Shown here piece after piece: positions 1 through 6,581 of a stretch of 6,859 nt of DNA. The notes under the pieces were generated by a model. It had not been told where the DNA came from. It saw nothing but the letters and a program-made list of their open reading frames with translations, and did not search any database. The stretch comes from Methanobacteriota archaeon. GTDB lineage: Archaea > Thermoplasmatota > Poseidoniia > Poseidoniales > Thalassarchaeaceae. Location: assembly GCA_002683155.1 (NCBI GenBank), contig NYST01000035.1, forward strand, positions 1 through 6,859, written 5' to 3'. A program made the position numbers and the translations under genes. Numbering within the stretch: position 1 is the first letter of the stretch; each line of letters starts with the position of its first letter.

Positions 1-212
1 CCAAGCCTCTTGTCGGATTTGTTGCAGGGGCCACAGCACCACCCGGGAAGCGCATGGGGCACGCCGGAGCAATAATTTCAGGTGGAAAGGGAACTGCAGA
101 GGAGAAGTTCGAAGCCTTCGAAGCAGCCGGAATTCACATAGCTCGCGATCCATCGAAGATTGGAGAGGCCCTAGTATCAGCCCTAGTGGAAGCAGGTCTG
201 CGAGAATCTTAG
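1..212 (+). CDS. sucD: Succinyl-CoA synthetase alpha subunit, C-terminal part (5' end outside window)
   Basis: The reading frame enters at base 3 and runs 69 codons to TAG at 210-212. SucD pairs with SucC to interconvert succinyl-CoA and succinate, coupled to nucleotide triphosphate formation in the cytoplasmic TCA cycle. The visible part is the ligase domain. It contains GHAGAIISGGKGTAEEK, the loop carrying the phosphorylated active-site histidine (H in GHAGAI), preceded by GATAPPGKRM and followed by the usual C-terminal helix IGEALVSALVEAG. The match to the family is nearly residue for residue and the C-terminus has normal length. sucC would be expected just upstream, outside the window. 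The next gene starts about 35 bases downstream on the same strand, so read-through is possible, but no functional link to it is evident. Confidence 0.95.
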   Translation, partial: KPLVGFVAGATAPPGKRMGHAGAIISGGKGTAEEKFEAFEAAGIHIARDPSKIGEALVSALVEAGLRES

Positions 213-247
213 GAATAGAAACCTCTAGCGAGGCCAAGTTGGTACCC

Positions 248-1249
248 ATGTCTAGAATCTTCAACTCGGAGTTAGACTCCATTCTGGAAGGGACCTCACG
301 CTCATTCTACCTCTCCCTCAAGGAGTTGCCCAATTCGATTAGGCCCCAAGTGAGCCTTCTGTACATGCTTGCTCGAACATCTGACACAATAGCCGACTCG
401 GAGCAGGGTGACTCTGGGGAACTAATGCTTGCCCTAGAGTCATACAATGATTTCTCCCAAGGAAAGACTGCCAATCTAATCGATCTATCTGCCCTAGCAG
501 ATTTACAAAGGAACAAGTCTGAAGCCTCCCTTCTAAGGAATGTAGAAAAAATCGTCTCTAAGATTGGGGAATTTTCGGATTCCGATCAGAAAGAAATCCG
601 TCGCTGCCTCGGGATCATCATTGGAGGGCAGATTCTCGATCTTCAGCGATTCTCATCTAATTCCGGGTCAATTATTCCACTTGACTCGGATCAAGAATTA
701 GACGACTATGCCTATCGAGTAGCGGGGAGCGTGGGAGAGTTCTGGACTAGGATGTCACTGGATCATATTTTCCAACTCACAGGGGAAGGTCAGGAGGAAG
801 CGCTCTTTGAGAAGGGAATAAGATTCGGCAAAGCTCTACAAATGATTAACATCTTGCGGGATATCCCTGCAGATCTGTCCCTTGGAAGGTGCTACATCCC
901 AAGAAGTAGCCTGGATGAGTACGGAATGACTCCATCCGACCTCATTGAACCTACGAAAATGGACTCATTCAGGCCCCTTTATGACCGATATCTGGATTTG
1001 ACTGACGAATATCTGGATTCAGCGATCCAGTATATCGAAATGCTGCCACATTGGAAACTTCGCCTAAGGGCTGCTTGCATGTTCCCTGTAATAATCGGCA
1101 AGAGGACCGTCTCCAAGCTCAGAGAAGGAAATGCCCTTGATCCAAGTAACAGACTTAAGATAGATAGATCAGAAATTAAAGAAGTCATCAAGAAGGTCGT
1201 ATTCTCCGTCCCATCCCGTCAGGCAAGCATGAGAATACTAAGGGATTAG
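248..1249 (+). CDS. Squalene/phytoene synthase family protein (squalene-synthase-like first motif)
   Basis: Family members join two isoprenyl diphosphates head to head to give squalene, dehydrosqualene or phytoene, using Mg2+ held by two Asp-rich motifs. From ATG 248 the protein has 333 residues. The first motif is DTIAD (46-50) within YMLARTSDTIAD, closer to the DTxED type of squalene synthases than to the RxxDDxxD of CrtB. The second is DIPAD (205-209) within NILRDIPADLSLGRCYIP. LDLQRF and YRVAGSVGEFWTRM, between the two, are also typical of the family. The C-terminal helix RLRAACMFPVIIGKRT resembles bacterial squalene-synthase-like proteins. No C-terminal membrane anchor is present. An upstream in-frame TTG at 239 would add three residues; ATG 248 is preferred by codon, although neither has a convincing Shine-Dalgarno sequence. 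The neighbouring CrtB-type gene suggests an isoprenoid locus. The family is secure; the product (C30 or C40) cannot be read from sequence. Confidence 0.88.
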   Translation: MSRIFNSELDSILEGTSRSFYLSLKELPNSIRPQVSLLYMLARTSDTIADSEQGDSGELMLALESYNDFSQGKTANLIDLSALADLQRNKSEASLLRNVEKIVSKIGEFSDSDQKEIRRCLGIIIGGQILDLQRFSSNSGSIIPLDSDQELDDYAYRVAGSVGEFWTRMSLDHIFQLTGEGQEEALFEKGIRFGKALQMINILRDIPADLSLGRCYIPRSSLDEYGMTPSDLIEPTKMDSFRPLYDRYLDLTDEYLDSAIQYIEMLPHWKLRLRAACMFPVIIGKRTVSKLREGNALDPSNRLKIDRSEIKEVIKKVVFSVPSRQASMRILRD

Positions 1250-1277
1250 ATTCCAGAAATCACGGTTCCAACGCCCC

Positions 1278-1286
1278 TTATTTTTC
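1278..1286 (+). promoter_or_regulatory. T-rich tract between the two prenyl synthase genes
   Basis: TTATTTTTC lies 28 bases after the stop of the first synthase and about 70 bases before the ATG of the second, in the longest gene-free gap of the window (105 bases). It could be an oligo-T termination signal for the upstream gene, since archaeal RNA polymerase stops at short T runs. It could also be a poor TATA-like element for the downstream gene, which would give a leader of roughly 40-50 bases. The sequence does not separate the two readings, and a chance T run is possible. Confidence 0.2.
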
Positions 1287-1354
1287 GAAGCATCACGGAA
1301 ACTCACTCGGGAGACATTCAAGTGGGCAAAGACTCCCCACATTTCTGAAACTAC

Positions 1355-2605
1355 ATGGCACAGGTGTCTGAATCCGGAAACGAGACCATCCTAGATGCGG
1401 AGGTCTCCGACATAGGATTTTCAGATGCCCCAGTCAGAGAGGAAGCGCCAATAGACATCGTGAGAGCTGCAGTTGATATCACCAAAGAAGCTGCTAGAGC
1501 CATAAGCATCACTGCGATTGAGGCAGTTCGTGAAAGCGCACTTTTCATGGGCGTAATTGGATCAAGGGGAGAGCTGCTAGACCCATTCAAACACATTGAT
1601 GCTCCCGTTTGGACTGAACCAGATATCCCTCAGCACATGATAGAAACCTCATACGAATTCTGCGAGGAACTTACTCGTAGGGAAGCGGGAAATTTCTACC
1701 ACTCTTTCAAGTATCTGCCCGAAGAAAAGCGCCGATCAATTATGGCGTACTACGCGTTTTGTCGGAGAGCAGATGATATTGCAGATGGCGACTTCATCGA
1801 CGTATTCCCGGGTGGATCTTCAGATGACCCGGAATCTGTAAATTACAGATCGGATATTGAAAGACTCAGTCCGGGAGATCCAGTTCTGGACAGATCGACA
1901 TATAACGACAAGATGTCCCAATTGTTCTACTACCGAAAGAAATTGTCAACTGCATACGGCGGTTACACATCTACTGACCCAATTTTCATCGCTCTGAAGG
2001 ACACAGTTCAGAAGTTCGGAATTCAGAGGCAGTTACTCGACGATATGATTAGTGGAATGGAAAACGATTTCCACAAGAACCGATATCAAACATTCGAAGA
2101 ACTTTACTCTTACTGCTACAGAGTCGCTTCCACCGTTGGGCTGGTGTGCATAGAAATATACGGGTACGACAACCCAAAGGCAAAGGAATACGCTGAGTCA
2201 TGGGGAGTCTTCATGCAACTGATCAACATCATCCGCGACGTCTCTGAGGACGCCAAGAGGGACCGGATCTATCTTCCTCTAGACGATCTCGCTCGCTGGG
2301 GAATTTCGGAGGAAGATGTCAAGAGTGGGGAGGCGCTTCTCCAACATCCCGGTTGGGCCCCTTTTGTTGAAGAGTACTTGGAGAGGGCAGATGGGTATAG
2401 GCAAAGGGCATTCAAATTGCTCTCTCACTTGGACAAGTCTGCACGATACTCTCCAGCTGCAATGGCTTCATTCTACCAATCAATTATGGCCAAGATAACC
2501 AAGAAGAATGGTGACGTTTTCTCCGAGAGGATACAACTCACCAAGACCGAGAAGATCCTACTGGCTGGATATGTGTACATAAGATACCGATTCTTCGGTT
2601 TCTGA
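1355..2605 (+). CDS. crtB: Phytoene synthase (CrtB-type) with long N-terminal extension
   Basis: Predicted to condense two geranylgeranyl diphosphates to phytoene via prephytoene diphosphate, the entry step to carotenoids and retinal. The protein has 416 residues, against roughly 300-340 for many bacterial CrtB proteins. The catalytic core starts near residue 100: EAGNFYHSFKYLP (110-122), the first metal motif RRADDIAD (137-144), YCYRVASTVGLVCIEIYGY in the middle, and the second motif NIIRDVSEDAKRDRIYLP (291-308, Asp 295 and 299). The extra length comes from about 95 N-terminal residues, including an Ala/Ile-rich helix-forming stretch (about 32-66), and from a charged insertion after the first motif (about 147-185). 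ATG 1355 has no Shine-Dalgarno sequence. In-frame ATGs at residues 65 and 95 are alternative starts, but the extension has ordinary codon use. It follows a second, diverged synthase. No desaturase or cyclase is in the window. Confidence 0.9.
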   Translation: MAQVSESGNETILDAEVSDIGFSDAPVREEAPIDIVRAAVDITKEAARAISITAIEAVRESALFMGVIGSRGELLDPFKHIDAPVWTEPDIPQHMIETSYEFCEELTRREAGNFYHSFKYLPEEKRRSIMAYYAFCRRADDIADGDFIDVFPGGSSDDPESVNYRSDIERLSPGDPVLDRSTYNDKMSQLFYYRKKLSTAYGGYTSTDPIFIALKDTVQKFGIQRQLLDDMISGMENDFHKNRYQTFEELYSYCYRVASTVGLVCIEIYGYDNPKAKEYAESWGVFMQLINIIRDVSEDAKRDRIYLPLDDLARWGISEEDVKSGEALLQHPGWAPFVEEYLERADGYRQRAFKLLSHLDKSARYSPAAMASFYQSIMAKITKKNGDVFSERIQLTKTEKILLAGYVYIRYRFFGF

Positions 2606-2652
2606 AGTAAAGGGGATTGTGCCCATATGGAAGAAGTATTAGTCAACGGCAT

Positions 2653-2660
2653 GGGGGGAG
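2653..2660 (+). promoter_or_regulatory. Shine-Dalgarno site fixing the ABCE1 start
   Basis: GGGGGGAG ends 4 bases before ATG 2665 and is the clearest Shine-Dalgarno sequence in the window. It supports ATG 2665, where family homology begins (MRVAVL), over the in-frame TTG at 2617, which would add 16 unrelated residues. Confidence 0.7.
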
Positions 2661-2664
2661 ATGC

Positions 2665-4434
2665 ATGAGAGTGGCAGTTCTTCTTGAGGAGAGATGCAAG
2701 CCCAATAGCAATGCTTTCGCCTATCTGAAGAAGTACTCAGCTATGTGTGAAAGGGAATGCATCCAGGTGGAGGGGTCAAAATGCAAGATCCTTGAGAATG
2801 CATGCCCAGTTTGCTTCACAAGGGCAAAGCACTGTCCCGATGATGCGGTAAAGATCATCAATCTCCCAGAGGAACTGGATACCGATTTGACTCACTCTTT
2901 CGGGGAGAACTCATTCAGGCTATTTAGACTGCCATCCCCTCGTCAAGATCAGATTGTTGGGATATTGGGTCCTAATGGAATAGGTAAATCTACCGCAATC
3001 AATCTCTTGTCAGGAGCATTTAGGCCAAATCTCGGTGATTGGGCAAACCCTCCGCCGGAGTGGGAGCAAGTCATCTCCACGTTTCCAAGAGGGGAGTTAA
3101 GGGATTACTTGGCCATGGTCTCGGAGGGGGAGGTTAGTATTGCAGTGAAGCCACAGTACATCGACAAACTTCCTCGCATTTTCGAAGGTGGGGTCAACGA
3201 ACTTCTGACTAGGGTAGATGACAGGGGCGAGATTGAGAAGTACTCCGAGCTGATGGGAATTTCCCACATCATCGATAGAAAATTGGGCGATCTATCTGGG
3301 GGGGAGTTGCAGAGAGTAGCAATTTGTGCCACCCTGCTAAAGGAGGCGGACGTATACTTCTTCGATGAACCATCTTCGTACTTGGACATATACGAGAGAA
3401 TGAGGATGGTTGGGGTGGTTAGGGACCTGGCCGAGAGAGGAAAGAGGGTACTGGTAGTGGAGCACGATTTGGCTATCCTTGACGTCCTATGTGACCTTGT
3501 TCACGTAATTTATGGCGATAGATCTGCATATGGGATATTCACTCCTCCTAGATCTACTAGGACTGCAATTAATGCATATTTGGATGGTTACCTGCCAGAG
3601 GAGAATGTCAGGATTAGAGGTAAGCCAATACAGTTCCTGAGGGGCAGGACACGTGGTGAGGAGGTCGGTACCCCAGTTCTGAAGTGGGGTTCGATAGAGA
3701 AAAAATTGGGGGATTTCAGTCTTAAGACCGGAGAAGGCGAAGTAAAGTCTGCCGAAGTAGTTGGAGTAGTCGGACCCAATGCGACAGGTAAGACCACACT
3801 GGTAAAGATAATCGCTGGCGAAATAGAACCCGATGAGGGATGGTGTACCATGGACGCCAAGGTCTCGTACAAACCCCAGCATGTACGTACGGAGTTCGAG
3901 GGCACTGTCCAAAATTGGCTCGATTCAGAACTAGGAGCAAAATGGCGCAGTGGAGAATTCCACACCCAAGTTACCCGTGCACTTCAAGTCGACAAGATGC
4001 TTGATCTGCAAGCCTCGAAACTATCCGGTGGAGAACTGCAAGCGGTCAGTATAGCCATTTGTCTAGGGAAAGAAGCAGACTTGTACCTATTCGACGAACC
4101 TAGCGCACATCTAGATGCAAACGCTAGAATGGAGGCTGCAAAGGCGATCAGAAGAACTATGGAAAGCAATGAGAAGGCAGCAATGGTAATCGATCATGAT
4201 ACATATTTCCTCGATATCGTCAGCGACTCAATACTTGTTTTCCAAGGCGAAGGGGGAAACAATGGCCATGCAGTTGGCCCCCTCTCACTAAGGAAGGGGA
4301 TGAACCTCTTCTTATCCGACGCCGACGTTACGTTCCGAAGAGATGTTGAATCACACAGGCCACGGATAAACAAACCCTCAAGCAGGAAGGACCGCGAGCA
4401 GAAGCAGTCCGGAGAATACTTCTATTCCGACTAG
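2665..4434 (+). CDS. ABCE1/Rli1 ribosome-recycling ATPase with degenerate Fe-S domain
   Basis: ABCE1 splits 70S/80S ribosomes after termination, acting with aRF1 or Pelota. The 589 residues match the usual family length. The order is: Fe-S domain (1-75); NBD1 with Walker A GPNGIGKST (102-110), helix-loop-helix insertion, LSGGE (210-214), DEPSSYLD (234-241) and EHD (266-268); a hinge including AYLDGYLPEENVRIR; NBD2 with Walker A GPNATGKTT (370-378), LSGGE (453-457), DEPSAHLD (477-484) and DHD (510-512); and the conserved C-terminal RPRINK. Every ATPase element is present. The oddity is the ferredoxin-like domain. Of eight canonical cluster cysteines only C11, C47, C50 and C57 align. The second to fourth positions of the first motif are non-Cys (N16, Y20/L21, Y24/S25) and the third position of the second motif is R53. 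Non-canonical cysteines lie at 28, 32 and 40. The NBD2 signature reads LSGGELQA, with Ala where Arg is usual. Confidence 0.95.
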   Translation: MRVAVLLEERCKPNSNAFAYLKKYSAMCERECIQVEGSKCKILENACPVCFTRAKHCPDDAVKIINLPEELDTDLTHSFGENSFRLFRLPSPRQDQIVGILGPNGIGKSTAINLLSGAFRPNLGDWANPPPEWEQVISTFPRGELRDYLAMVSEGEVSIAVKPQYIDKLPRIFEGGVNELLTRVDDRGEIEKYSELMGISHIIDRKLGDLSGGELQRVAICATLLKEADVYFFDEPSSYLDIYERMRMVGVVRDLAERGKRVLVVEHDLAILDVLCDLVHVIYGDRSAYGIFTPPRSTRTAINAYLDGYLPEENVRIRGKPIQFLRGRTRGEEVGTPVLKWGSIEKKLGDFSLKTGEGEVKSAEVVGVVGPNATGKTTLVKIIAGEIEPDEGWCTMDAKVSYKPQHVRTEFEGTVQNWLDSELGAKWRSGEFHTQVTRALQVDKMLDLQASKLSGGELQAVSIAICLGKEADLYLFDEPSAHLDANARMEAAKAIRRTMESNEKAAMVIDHDTYFLDIVSDSILVFQGEGGNNGHAVGPLSLRKGMNLFLSDADVTFRRDVESHRPRINKPSSRKDREQKQSGEYFYSD

Positions 4435-4477
4435 TATTGACCATTGGATTCTTGAGGGGCCATTCCGGCCCAATGAC

Positions 4478-4978
4478 GTGGCTGAACAGGCGCCGAATGA
4501 TGAAACAGAGGATCACGTTGAAGCGGAGCCAGACTTTGAAGCGATGGTATCAGAACTCGAAAAAGAAATACAGTATGCCAAGGCAGAGACTGCAAACGCA
4601 GTTCAGAGAGCAGCAAGAGATAGGTCAGAGGCACTGAAGTATGGCGGTGCCTCTCTGGCCAGACGAATTATCCAGGCAACTGACTACTTGTCCAAGGCAG
4701 TGGATGCCTCCGAGGGAGAGCAGGGGGCCGAGTCTGTAATTGAAGGCGTGAGGATGACTTTAGATGGTTTGCGAACCTCTCTCGAGGCCGAGGGAATTAC
4801 CCAAATAGGCGCATTAGGAAAAAAATTCGATCCTACCTGCATGGAGGCAATTGCAACTGTTCCCTGCATCGAGGGGCAGGAACCTGGTAGCGTGATAGAA
4901 GTGATTGAAAGCGGTTACAGAATGCACGATCGCATTCTTAGGGCATCTAGGGTAATTGTATCCGAGGGTGACTCGTGA
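4478..4978 (+). CDS. grpE: GrpE nucleotide exchange factor for Hsp70/DnaK
   Basis: GrpE dimers release ADP from DnaK and so drive the cytoplasmic chaperone cycle. The 166 residues follow the family plan: an acidic disordered start (1-20), a long helical/coiled-coil part (about 20-60), the four-helix region with SLARRIIQATDYLSKAVD, and the beta-wing domain with GKKFDPTCMEAI followed by VIEVIESGYRMHDRILRASRVIV near the C-terminus. The family usually has His before Glu-Ala in the FDPxxHEA motif; here it is Met. The start is GTG 4478: the frame is open further upstream, but no other ATG, GTG or TTG lies between it and the ABCE1 stop. A GAGGGG run at 4454-4459 is too far away to be a good Shine-Dalgarno site. 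dnaK and dnaJ, its usual neighbours, are not in the window. Its stop overlaps the next start by 4 bases. Archaeal grpE genes are generally regarded as acquired from bacteria. Confidence 0.93.
   Translation: MAEQAPNDETEDHVEAEPDFEAMVSELEKEIQYAKAETANAVQRAARDRSEALKYGGASLARRIIQATDYLSKAVDASEGEQGAESVIEGVRMTLDGLRTSLEAEGITQIGALGKKFDPTCMEAIATVPCIEGQEPGSVIEVIESGYRMHDRILRASRVIVSEGDS
4964..4971 (+). promoter_or_regulatory. Shine-Dalgarno-like site for the DUF1499 gene, inside the grpE 3' end
   Basis: GAGGGTGA ends 3 bases before GTG 4975 and differs by one base from a GAGGTGA-type Shine-Dalgarno sequence. Together with the 4-base GTGA overlap it supports GTG 4975 as the start and translational coupling to grpE. 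Confidence 0.5.
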
Positions 4979-5472
4979 GAAAGAAAGGCCCCCTCCCCCT
5001 TTTTGCACTAGGGCTGGCCTCGCTATACTTCCTCTCCATCATTTCAATCCAAATTGCAGCACCAGACAAACTAATTCAGCCAGATGACTTTCCATCAGAG
5101 TGCCCAACAGAATCCCTCAATTGCTCAATGATAGGGCCCAAACATTACAGAAGCGACAATCTGACTGAATTGAGAATCAACTCAAGTCTCGAGGACGTAA
5201 TGGTTGAGGTAAGGCGATGGATATCCTCACAACCTGGGACCGAAATAATTGGCGAGTGGCCCGGTCAGACCCATTCAGTATTCAGAACTTTGATGTTCAG
5301 ATTTCCAGATGACTTTGTCGTCAGGGGCTTCTGCGAGGGTGGTAGCACAGTCCTCCACATATACTCAAAGTCGCGTCTAGGAGTATCTGACCTAGGTGTA
5401 AACAAAGCTCGCGTTCTGAGCTTTAATGAATACATGTCAAACATCGAAATGGCTACATCCGATTGCATCTAG
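4975..5472 (+). CDS. Membrane-anchored DUF1499 family protein
   Basis: Function unknown. The 165 residues begin with a basic MRKK and one hydrophobic segment (about 6-29), an uncleaved anchor or signal peptide with no lipobox cysteine, so the rest probably faces outside. The soluble part carries DUF1499 hallmarks: a paired-cysteine start ECPTESLNCS (C43, C50; the family has CPxSPNCV), an FPDD motif (110-113; the family has a VDD-type motif) and the diagnostic SKSRLGVSDLGVNKAR (131-146; the family has RSxSRxGxSDLGVNxxR). The GTG start overlaps the grpE stop and the Rieske gene begins 3 bases after its stop, so all three are probably on one transcript. The overlap says little about function. 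Assignment to the domain rests on these three motifs; no enzymatic activity can be inferred. Confidence 0.82.
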   Translation: MRKKGPLPLFALGLASLYFLSIISIQIAAPDKLIQPDDFPSECPTESLNCSMIGPKHYRSDNLTELRINSSLEDVMVEVRRWISSQPGTEIIGEWPGQTHSVFRTLMFRFPDDFVVRGFCEGGSTVLHIYSKSRLGVSDLGVNKARVLSFNEYMSNIEMATSDCI

Positions 5473-5475
5473 GGG

Positions 5476-6546
5476 ATGTTGGCGCTAAACTTGTCGATCA
5501 TCATAGATCCAGATATTCGGAAGGCTCAGACCCTCCCTTCTTCATACTATACAGACCCAGGGAAATTCTCAGAAATCAAACTTAGATTCAGGAGGTATTG
5601 GCACTTCGCAGCACACAAAAACCAACTCTTGGAGAAATCTGCGATTGAATTGAAGCACTTGGAGAATCTCATCGGCGAGCCCATGATGATGACTGATGAA
5701 GATGAAATTAGGTGCATTTCCAACGTGTGCACACATAGGGGGATGCTAGTCGTGAATGATTACTGCTCCAAGACCTCACTCCAATGCCCTTACCATGGGA
5801 GAACATTCAGTCTTGATGGTTCAATGAGGGCAATGCCTGAGTTCGAAGAGGTAGAAGATTTCCCAACCAAAAAAGACGATCTGCGGGGCTTCCCGGTACT
5901 AAATTGGAAGGGCCTTATCTTCTCAGGGATGAATCCCTCCGGAATCGAGTCTTCTCTGGAAGAGATGGAAAGAAGAGTTGGCTGGATACCAGTAGAGGAA
6001 TTCGAGTATGACGAAACTAGGGACCGAAGTTACGATATCAAAGCAAATTGGGCCCTATATGTGGACAATTATCTGGAGGGTTTCCATATACCGTTCGTGC
6101 ACAAGGATCTCAATAGAGAATTAGACTACGATAATTATCAGACTGAACTTTTTGACGGAGGAGTACTACAGATTGGAATCGCTAATGAGGGCGAGACAAC
6201 CTTTGACATTCCAGAAGAATCCCCTGATTATGGCCTCGATGTGGCGGCTTACTACTACTGGATATTCCCTGGTCTAATGCTAAATTTCTACCCATGGGGG
6301 CTTTCCGTCAACTTAGTCGTTCCATTATCAGTTGGCAGCACTCGGATAATTTATCGGGGATTTGTCTGGGACAAGAGAATGCTGGGGAAGGGTGCCGGTG
6401 GTGACTTGGACAAGGTTGAATCGGAAGATCAAGATATTGTCGAAGCCACTCAGAGGGGCGTTTCCTCTCAAACTTATGATCGGGGAAGATATTCTCCAAA
6501 GAAGGAGGAGGGGTTGCATCATTTTCATCGAATGCTGACCTCTTAG
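5476..6546 (+). CDS. Rieske non-heme iron oxygenase, alpha subunit (carnitine/choline monooxygenase-like)
   Basis: Cytoplasmic Rieske oxygenases take electrons from a reductase partner through a [2Fe-2S] cluster to a mononuclear iron that activates O2. The 356 residues show C85-x-H87-x16-C104-x2-H107 (CTHRG and CPYHG) for the cluster. In the catalytic domain, DNYLEGFHIPFVH (197-209) supplies H204 and H209, and ESEDQDIVEATQRG (315-328) supplies the probable third iron ligand D318. The residue bridging the two centres is Glu (E201) where aromatic-ring dioxygenases have Asp. Glu is typical of the carnitine (CntA), choline and glycine betaine oxygenases, so a quaternary amine substrate is possible but unproven. 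The N-terminal LPSSYYTDPGKF and YWHFAAH are also typical of the group. ATG 5476 follows the DUF1499 stop by 3 bases; an in-frame TTG at 5491 is a weaker alternative. No reductase gene is visible. Confidence 0.88.
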   Translation: MLALNLSIIIDPDIRKAQTLPSSYYTDPGKFSEIKLRFRRYWHFAAHKNQLLEKSAIELKHLENLIGEPMMMTDEDEIRCISNVCTHRGMLVVNDYCSKTSLQCPYHGRTFSLDGSMRAMPEFEEVEDFPTKKDDLRGFPVLNWKGLIFSGMNPSGIESSLEEMERRVGWIPVEEFEYDETRDRSYDIKANWALYVDNYLEGFHIPFVHKDLNRELDYDNYQTELFDGGVLQIGIANEGETTFDIPEESPDYGLDVAAYYYWIFPGLMLNFYPWGLSVNLVVPLSVGSTRIIYRGFVWDKRMLGKGAGGDLDKVESEDQDIVEATQRGVSSQTYDRGRYSPKKEEGLHHFHRMLTS

Positions 6547-6552
6547 ATTCAA

Positions 6553-6560
6553 TTCATAAC
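6553..6560 (+). promoter_or_regulatory. Possible TATA-like element before the lipoprotein gene
   Basis: TTCATAAC lies in the 35-base gap after the Rieske gene and is centred about 25 bases before GTG 6582. This is the spacing expected for an archaeal TATA box driving a leaderless transcript that starts at the GTG. No Shine-Dalgarno sequence precedes that GTG. The match to the archaeal TATA consensus is weak. Confidence 0.2.
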
Positions 6561-6581
6561 TAAACGTCCATTCGTGAAAAT

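Noticed and set aside
239..247. TTG 239 as the start of the first prenyl synthase gene
   Set aside because: It adds only three residues and ATG 248 is the stronger codon; the choice cannot be settled from sequence alone.
1309..1340. Two mutually exclusive 5-bp inverted repeats before crtB (GGGAG with CTCCC, and GTGGG with CCCAC) suggesting a leader switch
   Set aside because: Five-base stems arise easily by chance, have mismatched flanks and no following T run; there is no other sign of a riboswitch.
2617..2664. In-frame TTG extension of ABCE1 by 16 residues, containing two extra cysteines
   Set aside because: It was tempting as a source of replacement Fe-S ligands, but the strong Shine-Dalgarno site at 2653-2660 and the family start MRVAVL both point to ATG 2665, and a TAA lies just upstream at 2608-2610.
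3487..3965. Open minus-strand frames of 125-141 codons opposite ABCE1
   Set aside because: They lie antisense to the conserved hinge and NBD2, show no recognisable protein, and are expected shadows of a well-conserved gene.
4437..4637. TTG-initiated frame overlapping the grpE start, with many basic residues
   Set aside because: It is out of frame with grpE, has no family resemblance, and its composition is that of a shifted reading of the grpE coiled coil.
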